A DNA stretch of 64,000 bases from CAZYQW01 sp964649825 (GTDB lineage Bacteria; Planctomycetota; B15-G4; JADJEK01): the NCBI GenBank assembly GCA_964649825.1, contig CAZYQW010000138.1, positions 54,859 through 118,858 of the forward strand. Direction: 5' to 3'. The translations under genes and the position numbers were made by a program. Positions 18,522-27,428 of the stretch are shown in pieces. Position 1 is the stretch's first letter. Every line of letters begins with the position of its first letter. The notes beneath the pieces are model-generated. The model saw nothing but the letters and a program-made list of their open reading frames with translations, was not told the origin of the DNA and did not search any database.

Positions 18522-19865
18522 TCATCCAGTATTCGGACCGAAGCATTCCAGAGTCTTCCTCTCGTCGCTCCGGCGGTCATAGCGGTCGAGCTTTCGATAC
18601 AACGTGCGCCGGTCGAATCCCAGGATGCGGGCCGCCGCCGACTTGTTGCCATCGACCTTCGCGAGGACGCGTGCGATGTAGCTTCGTTCGATCTCGTCCA
18701 AGGTCGGTAGCGGGTCGGAATGCTCGGCCGGCAACACGAGCTCCGAAGCTCGGGAGCGACAGAGGGCGGCGGGCAGGTCGACCTCGCGGATCGATTCCGA
18801 GGACGTGACCGCGACGGCTCGTTCGATCACGCTTCGCAGCTCGCGAACGTTGCCGGGCCACTCGTATTCCAGGATGCGACGGGCGGCAGCAGGCTCGATG
18901 CCGCGTGGATGACGACCCGATCGGACCGCAGACTCGTCGAGGAAGTGCCTCGCCAAGAGGAGGACGTCCGTCTCCCGCTCGCGAAGCGGAGGGAGTTCGA
19001 GCGAGACGCTGGTGCCCGGACCGATCAGCTCCGGGCGAATGGAAGCGTCATCCGCGGACCCCTCACGCGTTCGTCGGGTCGCGGCGATGATTCGGGCCTG
19101 AGGCGCGGTCCTCGAGTGGTTCGCGTTCGTTCGCGCCAACTGCGTCTGCGCTTCGGAGGGGAGGGCGTCGACGTCCGCCAGGAAGAGCGTACCGCCGCGC
19201 GCTTCACCGAGCGGGCCGTCCAGCGCGGCGGGCCCTAATAGGTCCCCCTCCAACAGCGCCGCCGGAAGATCCGAACAAGGCACGAACACGAATGGGCCGG
19301 ACCGGCGGGTGCTTTCGCGATGGAGCGCCCGAGCGACGCGCTGCTTTCCGGTCCCGCGGGCGCCCACGAGCAAGACCGGCGCGTCGCTTCGGGCGACTCG
19401 CGGCAGCGTCGCGAACAGCCGGAGCATGGCCTCGCTCTGTCCGACCAGGCCGGAGAACGAGCCCGCTTCGTCGAGAAGGCGGCGCAGCCGCTGCAGGTCG
19501 AGTCGGTTCGCGAACTCCCGCTCGACCCGCCGAAGACGACGCGCCGCGGTGCGGGCCGTGATCGGCTTCACCAGACAATCCGTCGCGCCCAGCTCGATGG
19601 CTTCCTGCGCGGACTCTTCAGACTCGCTGATCGCGACCAGCGGAACCTGAGGTCGAATCGCGATCGCCCGCTCGCAGAACTCGCGGCCACCCATGCTCGG
19701 CATTCGCACGTCCGCGAGGACCAAGAGGTACTCGTGCTCCTCGAGCCTCGATAGGGCGCTCTGCCCGTCCGGTGCGACGTCACAGTCGAACCCGTCGGAC
19801 GCCAACTCCGTCAAGAATGGCTCCGCGAAGGCCGCCTCGTCCACGATCAGAAGAGTTGAACTCAT
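18522..19865 (-). CDS. NtrC/AtoC-type response regulator with degenerate AAA+ domain
   Basis: A 447-residue response regulator. The receiver (1-115) has the phospho-acceptor Asp52 in ADVRMPSMGG and Lys104 in LVKP. A linker leads to a sigma-54-type AAA+ domain (about 140-370) with Walker A GARGTGKQ, and a C-terminal Fis-like HTH (GNKSAAARILGFDRRTLYRKL, split around 410-430). Two hallmark sites are changed: the GAFTGA loop that contacts sigma-54 is replaced by a LLGPAALDG segment, and the Walker B that should read LDE is LAD. It therefore may not hydrolyse ATP or drive sigma-54 open-complex formation. No partner histidine kinase is adjacent. Two perfect inverted repeats sit in its leader. Confidence 0.9.
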   Translation of the reverse strand: MSSTLLIVDEAAFAEPFLTELASDGFDCDVAPDGQSALSRLEEHEYLLVLADVRMPSMGGREFCERAIAIRPQVPLVAISESEESAQEAIELGATDCLVKPITARTAARRLRRVEREFANRLDLQRLRRLLDEAGSFSGLVGQSEAMLRLFATLPRVARSDAPVLLVGARGTGKQRVARALHRESTRRSGPFVFVPCSDLPAALLEGDLLGPAALDGPLGEARGGTLFLADVDALPSEAQTQLARTNANHSRTAPQARIIAATRRTREGSADDASIRPELIGPGTSVSLELPPLRERETDVLLLARHFLDESAVRSGRHPRGIEPAAARRILEYEWPGNVRELRSVIERAVAVTSSESIREVDLPAALCRSRASELVLPAEHSDPLPTLDEIERSYIARVLAKVDGNKSAAARILGFDRRTLYRKLDRYDRRSDERKTLECFGPNTG

Positions 19866-20224
19866 GCTTGAACCCGACCCACGACGGCCACAGCCACAGG
19901 TGGCCGTCGTGGCATCGAAGTTCGCGCGTCACGCGAACCTCGCTACCTCATGACGATGAAACTCGCGTGAGAGTTCCGTTCCCCTTGGCCTCGACCGGAA
20001 ACCGTGTCGATTCACGTCAAGCCGTTGGGCCGCGGACTCGGCACGACATCCGGCCCGCTCCGTGAAGTGGCGTATATACGCGGCACCTCCCGCCGGGCCG
20101 GACGAGTTTGCGAAAACACCGCGACGAGCGGCCATGCGACCGAGCCGGCCGGTTAGAACGTGGAACCCGAGTCCCGGTTCCTCCGCGGTTGCGACGCGGC
20201 GCAAGAGAACCTCCGAGATCGATC
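19866..20224. promoter_or_regulatory. Divergent control region with tandem inverted repeats
   Basis: A 359-bp gap between the divergent regulator and glycosyltransferase-operon genes. It contains a perfect 12-bp inverted repeat (19879-19890 with 19901-19912, 10-base spacer), a perfect 7-bp one (GTTCGCG 19920-19926 with CGCGAAC 19932-19938), and the 10-bp palindrome CGTATATACG at 20071-20080. The first two lie 14-73 bp upstream of the regulator start, the place expected for autoregulatory operators or a leader hairpin. The last contains a TATATA element that could serve as a -10 box. Confidence 0.45.
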
Positions 20225-20650
20225 ATGGGTCACTTCGATTCCGCACGACGAGGTCTGGCGCTCGGGTTGGCAGCGGCGGCAGTGATCGTGGCGACGCTCA
20301 AGTGGTGGCGGGGAGGACCGGCCGAGCTCGGGTTCGGGGCTCCCTGGGCGGCGCTCGATCGAGATCGCGAGATGCACGAGATGACTCTACGGACCGGGCT
20401 GGGTGGTCCGCTTCCGGAGGCAATGCAGCGCGCCATCGTCGCCATCTCCCGCCGCGGTCGCGAGAACGACGTGGTCCAGGTTCGCGGCGCACCACGCAAC
20501 GTCCTCTGGCCGCTCTGCTATTACCTCTATCCGATGAGCGTGGTCGGATCGCCGCGTGAGAACGGCGGGGCACCGGACGATCCCGTTCAGGCCGAAGTGA
20601 ACTGGATCGTCACGATCGATCGCGACCTGCGCGTGCAGAGGGTCCGTTGA
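20225..20650 (+). CDS. Small membrane-anchored hypothetical protein
   Basis: A 141-residue protein with a single N-terminal hydrophobic segment (about 10-25, LALGLAAAAVIVATL) followed by a soluble domain. The rest has no recognised motif; the end (VNWIVTIDRDLRVQRV) looks like paired beta strands. I chose the ATG at 20225; the frame extends upstream through arginine-rich codons without a better start. Its stop overlaps the TTG start of the following GT-C transferase (TTGA), so the two are translated together and may work together. Confidence 0.7.
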   Translation: MGHFDSARRGLALGLAAAAVIVATLKWWRGGPAELGFGAPWAALDRDREMHEMTLRTGLGGPLPEAMQRAIVAISRRGRENDVVQVRGAPRNVLWPLCYYLYPMSVVGSPRENGGAPDDPVQAEVNWIVTIDRDLRVQRVR

Positions 20651-22056
20651 TCTCCCTCGTCTTGGTGCTCCTCGTATGCACGGCGTTCGGGGCCGCGCTC
20701 GATCGCGGCGTCCTCGCAATGGAGCGGCGCGATCCGATCGAGGGCTTCGGGCGCGCGCTTCTACTCGGGATCGGCGGAGTCGGGGCGCTGTCGCTCGCGG
20801 CCGATGCGCTCGGCCTGAGGTTGCGCGCCGTCGCGCTCGCCGCCGCCGCCTCGATCGCGGTGCTCGTCCTGCTCGCCGGGGCGTGGCGACGACGCGCTCG
20901 AAGGACGGGGACCACCGCACCGGAGCGCACACGCCCGCTGACGCTCGTCCTCGCCGTCCTGTTCGCAGCCGTGGCCGTCGTCGCGCTCGTCCTCATGGTC
21001 CGCTCCGGATGGATGAGGCCAACGTTGCAGTTCGACGCGCTCACGCGCTGGATGTTCAAGGCGAAGGTGCTCGCGATCGACGGCACCTTGTTCGGGCCGA
21101 TCTCGACCGATCCCGCGTTCGGCTTCACGCACCAGCGCTATCCACCCTTGGTCGCCCACGTCGCGAGCCTGCCGTCGCTCGTCGCCGGATCGTTCGACGA
21201 TCGCATCGCGTCGGCTGTCTTCCCGTGGTACGCGGTCGGTGCGACCCTCATCGTGTACGGCTTCCTCCGCCGGCGCGCGGGAGTCCTTGCGGGAACGATT
21301 GGCGCGGCATGGGTTGCCACGCTGCCGCTCCTCCAGTACATCGAGGACGAGCCGCCGGGCGCCGGTGCGTTCTCCGCCCTCGCCGACGCGCCGTTCGCGG
21401 CGTTCCTCGCCGGCGCCGCCCTCGCGGCCGCCGACGCCGCCGATCGACGCCGTCCCCGCGCCGCCCTCGAGGCGGGGCTCTTCCTCGGCTTCGCGGCATT
21501 GACGAAGAACGAGGGGATCCCGCTCGTCGCCATCGTCCCGCTCGCGTTGCTGGTGTCGGCGCAGACGGCGCGGATCCGCACCGCCATCGTCCCGTTCGCG
21601 ATCGGCGTGCTCCTGTTCGTCGTGCTCTGGGGCGCCCACGCATCGGCGTTTCCCGCCCTCGACGAGCACTACCCCGGGCGCCTCCACGTGCATGCAATCC
21701 ACGACGGGATCGGCCGGCTCCCCGCCGTGCTCGCCGGCTTCGCGCAAGAGATGACCTCGATCCGCAACTGGAACTTCACCTGGCCGACGGTTCTCGCGTT
21801 GCTCCTCGTCGCAGGCAAGGCCACGCTCCGGGGCGGAAGACGCGCGCTCCTCCTGATCGTCCTCGGACAGCTCGCGAGCTACGTCTTCGCTCTCGTCATC
21901 ACGGGCTGGACGAGCCCCCACGTGCCGGCCGGCGAGGACCCGGTGACGCGGTTGATGACGCTCACCCTCGGTCGCCTCTTGCTCCACGTCGCGCCGGCGG
22001 CGATCGCGCTCGGCATGCTCGCGACGGCGGGCGAGGCTCGGGACGCGTGCGCCTGA
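20647..22056 (+). CDS. GT-C fold glycosyltransferase (PMT/ArnT-like, GT39 superfamily)
   Basis: A 469-residue integral membrane protein with about ten to twelve hydrophobic helices. The first extracytoplasmic loop contains the Asp-bearing segment QFDALTRWMFKAKVL (about 125-140), the position of the catalytic Asp in lipid-phosphate-sugar-dependent GT-C enzymes. The later EDEPPGAGAF and ALTKNEGIP motifs also fit this superfamily. It probably transfers a sugar from a polyprenyl-phosphate donor to an exported acceptor. The TTG start at 20647 overlaps the upstream stop as TTGA. Confidence 0.8.
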   Translation: MISLVLVLLVCTAFGAALDRGVLAMERRDPIEGFGRALLLGIGGVGALSLAADALGLRLRAVALAAAASIAVLVLLAGAWRRRARRTGTTAPERTRPLTLVLAVLFAAVAVVALVLMVRSGWMRPTLQFDALTRWMFKAKVLAIDGTLFGPISTDPAFGFTHQRYPPLVAHVASLPSLVAGSFDDRIASAVFPWYAVGATLIVYGFLRRRAGVLAGTIGAAWVATLPLLQYIEDEPPGAGAFSALADAPFAAFLAGAALAAADAADRRRPRAALEAGLFLGFAALTKNEGIPLVAIVPLALLVSAQTARIRTAIVPFAIGVLLFVVLWGAHASAFPALDEHYPGRLHVHAIHDGIGRLPAVLAGFAQEMTSIRNWNFTWPTVLALLLVAGKATLRGGRRALLLIVLGQLASYVFALVITGWTSPHVPAGEDPVTRLMTLTLGRLLLHVAPAAIALGMLATAGEARDACA

Positions 22057-22217
22057 TCCCACCCGCTGGCCGGCTCCCGACGCTCGGGCGCCGGCCGGGG
22101 AACGTCCCGATTCGACGCGTCGAACGATGCCAAGCGGCAAGATCCGCTCAAGTCACAGGAGCGCACGGACGATGAACTCGAGGCCCGTCTCACCCTTCCC
22201 CGTCACAGGAGCGAATC

Positions 22218-22601
22218 GTGTCGTTTGGCGAGTACCTCATCGAGCGAGGAATCATCGACGATGCGACCCTCCTGCGCGCCCTCGACGCGCAGTTTCGCAG
22301 TCGGACGTTCATCGGGACCCTCGCGGTCGAGCGCGGCTACCTGACGCCCCGACAGGTCTACGCGATCCTGCAGCGCCAGACGCTCAATCCCCGCAGCTTC
22401 GGCAACCTCTCGATCGAGTCGGGCGAGCTGAGCCATTCGCAGGTCGCCGAGCTTCTCGTGCTGCAGCGCAGCTCCTCACGGTCGCTCGAGAAGATCCTGA
22501 TCGAGCTGGCCGCGCTGACGAACGAAGACGTCGATCGGCTCCGCGACGAGTTCGACCACCGCGGCGTGGTCGGCCGCCTCGGCGTGCTCACGGACGACTG
22601 A
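22218..22601 (+). CDS. GspE/MshEN N-terminal-domain-like protein
   Basis: A 127-residue soluble protein made of two to three copies of a helical motif: GEYLIERGIIDDATLLRALDAQ-like, then VERGYLTPRQVYAILQRQ and IESGELSHSQVAELLVLQ. This L-x-x-x-G-x-L-(T/S)-x-x-x-(V/L) pattern is that of the N-terminal domain of type II secretion/type IV pilus ATPases, which in some proteins binds c-di-GMP. Here it stands alone without an ATPase. The start is GTG at 22218 with AGGAG upstream; the same 12-bp GTCACAGGAGCG also occurs about 50 bp earlier. Confidence 0.72.
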   Translation: MSFGEYLIERGIIDDATLLRALDAQFRSRTFIGTLAVERGYLTPRQVYAILQRQTLNPRSFGNLSIESGELSHSQVAELLVLQRSSSRSLEKILIELAALTNEDVDRLRDEFDHRGVVGRLGVLTDD

Positions 22602-22608
22602 TTCTCTC

Positions 22609-23631
22609 CTACCGGCCGAGGGACTTGTCGAACGCCTGACGCCACTCGCCTTGACCCTCGACCATGCCGTAGTCGGCGAGAAACGTCCACGCCTCGCGCG
22701 CGAGATCCTCGTCGATCCCCTTCTTGGCCTTCCCGATCCGCTTCTTGATGTCCTTCGCCCTTTTCCGCGCGTCGGCCTCGATCTGCTTGCGCGCCGCGGC
22801 CGCATTGCCGCCCTTCTTGTCGGCCAGCCGATCCGCCACGTTCGCGGCGTCCCACGCGGTCCGCGGGTCGTCGCTCGCTTTCGTGCTGGAGAGCACCTTC
22901 CTCACCTCGCTCGGGCGATCCTCGTTCATCAGGTCCAACCACCGGAGCGCGTCGAGGATCGGGAGGCGCATGAACATGTGCGCACCCTCCGCCGGCGCGA
23001 AGAGGCGTGCGTCCGCGTGTTTCGCCTTCACGTAGGCGTCGTAGACCTCGACGGAGGCGAGGAAGTCGACGACGGGATCGTCCTGTGCGTGGACGAGCGC
23101 GATCGGGATGAGGCCCTTGCGGCCCTTCCCCTTCCGCACGAGCTCCTTCGGCGTGGTCCACGAGCCGCCGGAGACCGCGAGGACTCCATCGACGCGGTCG
23201 GGCAGGTGAGCCGCGACCGCGTGGGACAAAAACGCGCCCTGCGAGTGTCCGCCGACGTAGAGCCGGCCGATCTTCAGCGCCAGCCGCTTCTCGACGTCGT
23301 CGATGATCTTCTCGATGTACCTCTCGTCACCGGGATCATGGTTGAACGCGTCGTCCCCCGCCTGCTTCGGCCCGGTCGGGCCGATGAGCATCCAGTCCTT
23401 CAGCTCGCTCGCGGACTCGAGCGACCCGACGTAGTTCTCGCCCCGCATGTTGGACCCGTGGATGAAGAGGATCGTCGGGAGGCCGTCGTCCTCTTGCTGC
23501 TTGTGGGCGCGGGGCACGCGCAAGGCGTAGTGAAGGTCGTCGGCCTGGATCGTACGAACCTTCCCGACCTCGAACTCCTTCTCTCCCGCCGCCGCCGACA
23601 GCCACAGGCAGGCGCCGATCGCGAACCACAT
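22609..23631 (-). CDS. Secreted alpha/beta hydrolase (esterase/PHB-depolymerase-like)
   Basis: A 340-residue exported enzyme with a short signal peptide (MWFAIGACLWLSAAAG). The alpha/beta-hydrolase core (about 45-235) has the oxyanion segment LFIHGSNMRGENY, the nucleophile Ser in GGHSQGAFLSH near 147, an Asp in VHAQDDPVVDF near 202 and a His in EGAHMF near 232. This order fits feruloyl-esterase and PHB-depolymerase-like hydrolases. A basic helical tail of about 95 residues, rich in Lys and Ala, follows and is unusual. It is divergent from the exporter operon at 23740. Confidence 0.82.
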   Translation of the reverse strand: MWFAIGACLWLSAAAGEKEFEVGKVRTIQADDLHYALRVPRAHKQQEDDGLPTILFIHGSNMRGENYVGSLESASELKDWMLIGPTGPKQAGDDAFNHDPGDERYIEKIIDDVEKRLALKIGRLYVGGHSQGAFLSHAVAAHLPDRVDGVLAVSGGSWTTPKELVRKGKGRKGLIPIALVHAQDDPVVDFLASVEVYDAYVKAKHADARLFAPAEGAHMFMRLPILDALRWLDLMNEDRPSEVRKVLSSTKASDDPRTAWDAANVADRLADKKGGNAAAARKQIEADARKRAKDIKKRIGKAKKGIDEDLAREAWTFLADYGMVEGQGEWRQAFDKSLGR

Positions 23632-23739
23632 GAGCTCACCTCGCCGAACAGGTTCGAGTTGTTTCCACCGGTGAGTAACGCGATTAGATTAGTCTGTCCT
23701 CCTCGTGTTAGGGTAGTTGCCGCTCTTCGAAAGCCCCCG

Positions 23740-25644
23740 ATGCCGCCGCGCCGCGACCATTCGAAGCCGCGAACGTCTGGAACTCTCATGACTCTCGCGG
23801 TGCTCGCGATCGCCGTCGGTTGCAAGAACCCCGCGGATTGGAGCCGCGAGGCCGACCACGCGGCGGAGGACATCATCGCGCGCACCCAGGAAGCCGCGTT
23901 CGGTCGGGCCGAGCGATTCACGATCGAACGGCCGTCCGAGACACTTCGACGCTATCTGCTGATTTCGCAAGGACTTCCCGTGAGGAGCCACGAATCGCTC
24001 GGCCCCGAGGAGTTGGCCGAGATCGATCACTGGCCCACCGAGGAAGACCGGCTCGGCGGCCGCGCGGACCCGGACCCGAACATCCGCGGGTCGGATCTGG
24101 CGCTGGTCCTCCGTCTGGTCGACGCGCTCTCGATCGCCGCCTATAACAGCCGTGAGTATCAGACCGAGAAGGAGGGCGTGTTCCGGCAGGCGCTGGCCCT
24201 CAGCGAGGCCGATCACGCGTTCCACACCCAGCTCATGTCGCAGCTCGCGGCGACCCTCGACAGCACCCTCGCCACCGAACCCGATCGGTCCCGGACGACG
24301 AGCCTCGTCGGGACTCCTTCGATCTCCGCGGACCGCGTCTTCCAGAACGGAGTGACCCTGTCCTCACGCCTCGGCGTCGACATCGCCAAGCTGCTCACTC
24401 CGCCGCGCGCCCGATCGTCCAGCGTGTTCGCCGACCTCTCGATCTCGATCCCGCTCATGCGTGGCGCCGGACGCCACATCGTCGCTGAGCCGCTGATCCA
24501 GTCCCAACGTGACACGCTCTACGCGATCTTGCGATTCGAGCGCTTCAAGCGGACGTTCGCGGTGCAGATCGCGACGGAGTTCGTCAACGTCCTGCAACAG
24601 CTCGACCGCGTCCAGAACGCCGAGCAGAACTACAAGAGCCTCCTCGCGTCGGTCCGGCAGCTCCGGCGGCTCGCGGACGCGGGACGACGTCCCGAGCTGG
24701 AAGTCGACCAGGCCGTGCAGAACGAGCTGCAGTCGCGTGACCGCTGGATCCGGGAGATCCAGGCATACAAAGGGCAGATCGACTCTTTCCGCGTCACGCT
24801 CGGTCTTCCCCCCGACTCCGACGTGACTCTCGACCGCGAGGAACTCGTGCGGCTCGGCGACATGGTGCGTCGGTCGCTCGCCTCGAATCCACCCGGCAGC
24901 GACGGCGGCGTGACCACCGGGATGGCGGTGGGGACGGCGGACGATCCGGTCGTGCTCACGCCACCGGGCCGCGGAACGCCGGGTCCGTTCGAGATCGACG
25001 AAGGTCGCGCGATCGATCTCGCCCTCGCGAACCGACTCGACCTGTTCATCGCGGAGGGCGCGATCTATGACGCGCAGCGCACCGTCGTCGTGGCGGCCGA
25101 CGCTCTGAACGCCGAGGTCACGTTGTTCGGCAGCGGGGAGTTCGGCGAGCGCCGATCGGGCGCGTCGGCCACGCTCCCCGACGTGAGCGAGCTGCGCACC
25201 AACGCCGCCGCCTACCGCGCGATGCTGACCATCGACCTTCCGCTCGAGCGAACGCGGGAGCGGAACGTCTATCGAAACAGTTGGATCCAGCTCGAGCAGG
25301 CGGTGCGCGATCTCGCCGATCTCGAGGACACCGTGAAGATCCAAATCCGCGATCGGCTGCGGACGCTCCTGCAGGCGCGGGAGGGGCAGCGGATCCAGGC
25401 GGCGGCGGTGACGCTCGCGCAGCGACGCGTCGACAGCGCCCGCCTCTTCCTCGACGCAGGCCGCGCGCAAACGCGCGACCTCCTCGAGGCACAGGAGGAC
25501 CTCGTGTCCGCACAGAACGACTTGACGGCGGCGTTGATCGACTACCGCATCGCGGAGCTCGAGCTCCAGCGAGACATGGGACTCTTGCGAGTCGACAGCG
25601 AGGGGCAGTGGATGGAGTTCGACCCGATGCAGGTGGCCCCATGA
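23740..25644 (+). CDS. TolC-family outer-membrane efflux protein
   Basis: A 634-residue outer-membrane factor. The start at 23740 gives a basic n-region and a hydrophobic segment ending AIAVGC, a probable lipoprotein signal; an ATG at 23788 is the alternative. Two TolC-type repeats are visible: residues about 190-330 with RDTLYAILRFERFKRTFAVQ and the coiled helix YKSLLASVRQLRRLADAGRRPELEV, and about 430-610 with the matching TVKIQIRDRLRTLLQAREGQ and RRVDSARLFLDAGRAQTRDLLEAQEDL. The two helical hairpins build the trans-periplasmic tunnel. It is the first gene of a four-gene operon (ATGA overlap with the adaptor). Confidence 0.88.
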   Translation: MPPRRDHSKPRTSGTLMTLAVLAIAVGCKNPADWSREADHAAEDIIARTQEAAFGRAERFTIERPSETLRRYLLISQGLPVRSHESLGPEELAEIDHWPTEEDRLGGRADPDPNIRGSDLALVLRLVDALSIAAYNSREYQTEKEGVFRQALALSEADHAFHTQLMSQLAATLDSTLATEPDRSRTTSLVGTPSISADRVFQNGVTLSSRLGVDIAKLLTPPRARSSSVFADLSISIPLMRGAGRHIVAEPLIQSQRDTLYAILRFERFKRTFAVQIATEFVNVLQQLDRVQNAEQNYKSLLASVRQLRRLADAGRRPELEVDQAVQNELQSRDRWIREIQAYKGQIDSFRVTLGLPPDSDVTLDREELVRLGDMVRRSLASNPPGSDGGVTTGMAVGTADDPVVLTPPGRGTPGPFEIDEGRAIDLALANRLDLFIAEGAIYDAQRTVVVAADALNAEVTLFGSGEFGERRSGASATLPDVSELRTNAAAYRAMLTIDLPLERTRERNVYRNSWIQLEQAVRDLADLEDTVKIQIRDRLRTLLQAREGQRIQAAAVTLAQRRVDSARLFLDAGRAQTRDLLEAQEDLVSAQNDLTAALIDYRIAELELQRDMGLLRVDSEGQWMEFDPMQVAP

Positions 25645-27428
25645 GCAGTGCTCCCCGTGCTCGCGAACGTCGACGCTCCATTCTGTGGGTGGTCGGCATC
25701 ATCGCCATCGTCGGAGTGGCGACGGTCTTCGCGCTCGACCGCGTCCGGCCCGGCGACCCCACCGAGGGAGAGCCGACGTTCATCGCGGTCCGCGGCCCCC
25801 TCCGCATCAGCGTGAACGAGGCGGGAACGATCCAGGCGAAGGACCAGGTAGTGCTGAAGAACGAGGTCGAAGGGCGCGCGACGATCCTCTTTCTGATCGA
25901 GGAAGGGACGATGGTCGAGAAAGGGACGCTGTTGGTCGAGATCGACGCCAGCGACCTCGTCCTCGATCGGACCGATCGCGTGATCGAGGTGCAGAATGCC
26001 GATGCCGCCTTCGTGACGGCGCGTGAGGAGCTCGCCGTCACGGAGAGCCAGGCCGAGAGCGACGTCGCGCAAGCCGAGCTCGACTTCCGCTTCGCGAGCG
26101 AGGACCTGACGCGTTACCTCGACGGGGAGTACCCGCGCTCCGTGAAGGAGGCGCAGGCAAAGATCACGCTCGCCCTCGAGGAGCTCGAGAACGCCAGCGA
26201 GACCCTCCGGTGGTCCGAACGACTGTTCGAGGAGAAGTACATCTCCCAGACCGAGCTCGAGCGCGACCGCCTCGCCGAGAACCGCGCGCGCCTCGACCAC
26301 GAGCTCGCCGTCTCCGCCCTCGAGCTGCTCGAGGAGTACACGCACCGGCGCCGTGTCGACGAGCTCGGGAGCGCCATCGATCAGGCGAAAATGGCGTTGG
26401 ACCGCGTGAAGCGCAAGGCAGCGGCGGACGTCGTCCAGGCCGAGGCCGACCTGACGGCAAAACAGGCCGAGCTCGAACGCCGGCGGGATCGCCTCGAGAT
26501 CATCGACGAGCAGATCCAGAAGGCCAAGATCTACGCGCCTCGCGACGGCATGGTCGTCTACGCGACGACCGGCAAGTCGAGCTGGCGAGGCCGCGACGAG
26601 CCGCTCCAGGAGGGCATCGAGGTTCGCGAGCGACAGGAGCTCATCCACCTCCCGCTCAGCAACTCGATGATGGCCGAGGTTCGCGTCCACGAGTCGAGCC
26701 TCGACAAAGTGCGCTCGGGCCAGCCCGTGACGATCACGATCGATGCCCTCCCCGGCCGCTTCTTCCACGGCGTGGTCTCGCGCATCTCGCCGCTGCCGGA
26801 CGGGCAGAGCGCGTGGCTGAACCCGGACCTCAAGATCTACCCGACCGAAATCCTCCTCGAGGGCACGACGAACGACATTCGCACCGGCATGACCTGTCGG
26901 GCCGAGATCATCGTCGAAGAGCTCACGGACGTGATCTATGTGCCGGTCCAATGCGTCGTCCGCATCGAGGATCGCCCGACTCTCTACGTCCGGGCCAACG
27001 GACGCTTCGAGCCGCGCACCGTCCAGCTCGGCCTCGACAACAACCACATGGTCCACGTCATGAAGGGCCTCGACGCAGGCGATGCCGTTCTGCTTGCCCC
27101 GCCCCTCGAGTCCGGTTCGACGCGGTCGCGTGACCGTCGTCCCGCCGACGAACCGGCGCCGGCGCCGGGCGGCGACGATGGGCCGGCGCCGCTGCCGGAT
27201 GAGTCGACCGCCGCCGGCGCGCTGGACGACGGGCCGCTCGACCCGACGACGACAGACCGCGAACGTCCAGGGCGAGCCGGCGGCCGGCCGGGGCGCGGCG
27301 AGTGGGGTGACGCGCCCGGGGGCTCGAACGGCCAGGTCGGCGGCGGCGAGCGCGGCAAAGGCCGCCGCGGCGGCGGATCGGGGCACCGATCGAGCGAAGA
27401 GTCCGGCGCGCCGCCGACGGGTCAATGA
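25641..27428 (+). CDS. HlyD/MacA-type periplasmic adaptor subunit
   Basis: A 595-residue membrane-fusion protein. One N-terminal helix (SILWVVGIIAIVGVATVFAL) anchors it. A biotinyl-lipoyl-like domain (about 50-90) precedes a long alpha-helical coiled-coil hairpin (about 110-285) with repeated A-E-L-x-x-x heptads, then the second lipoyl half (IYAPRDGMVVYAT) and the beta-barrel region (SLDKVRSGQPVTITIDALPG). The final 110 residues are low-complexity, rich in Gly, Pro, Arg and Asp, an unusual tail of unknown use. It links the inner-membrane ABC transporter to the TolC-like protein. Overlaps of 4 bp on both sides show a translationally coupled operon. Confidence 0.9.
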   Translation: MSSAPRARERRRSILWVVGIIAIVGVATVFALDRVRPGDPTEGEPTFIAVRGPLRISVNEAGTIQAKDQVVLKNEVEGRATILFLIEEGTMVEKGTLLVEIDASDLVLDRTDRVIEVQNADAAFVTAREELAVTESQAESDVAQAELDFRFASEDLTRYLDGEYPRSVKEAQAKITLALEELENASETLRWSERLFEEKYISQTELERDRLAENRARLDHELAVSALELLEEYTHRRRVDELGSAIDQAKMALDRVKRKAAADVVQAEADLTAKQAELERRRDRLEIIDEQIQKAKIYAPRDGMVVYATTGKSSWRGRDEPLQEGIEVRERQELIHLPLSNSMMAEVRVHESSLDKVRSGQPVTITIDALPGRFFHGVVSRISPLPDGQSAWLNPDLKIYPTEILLEGTTNDIRTGMTCRAEIIVEELTDVIYVPVQCVVRIEDRPTLYVRANGRFEPRTVQLGLDNNHMVHVMKGLDAGDAVLLAPPLESGSTRSRDRRPADEPAPAPGGDDGPAPLPDESTAAGALDDGPLDPTTTDRERPGRAGGRPGRGEWGDAPGGSNGQVGGGERGKGRRGGGSGHRSSEESGAPPTGQ

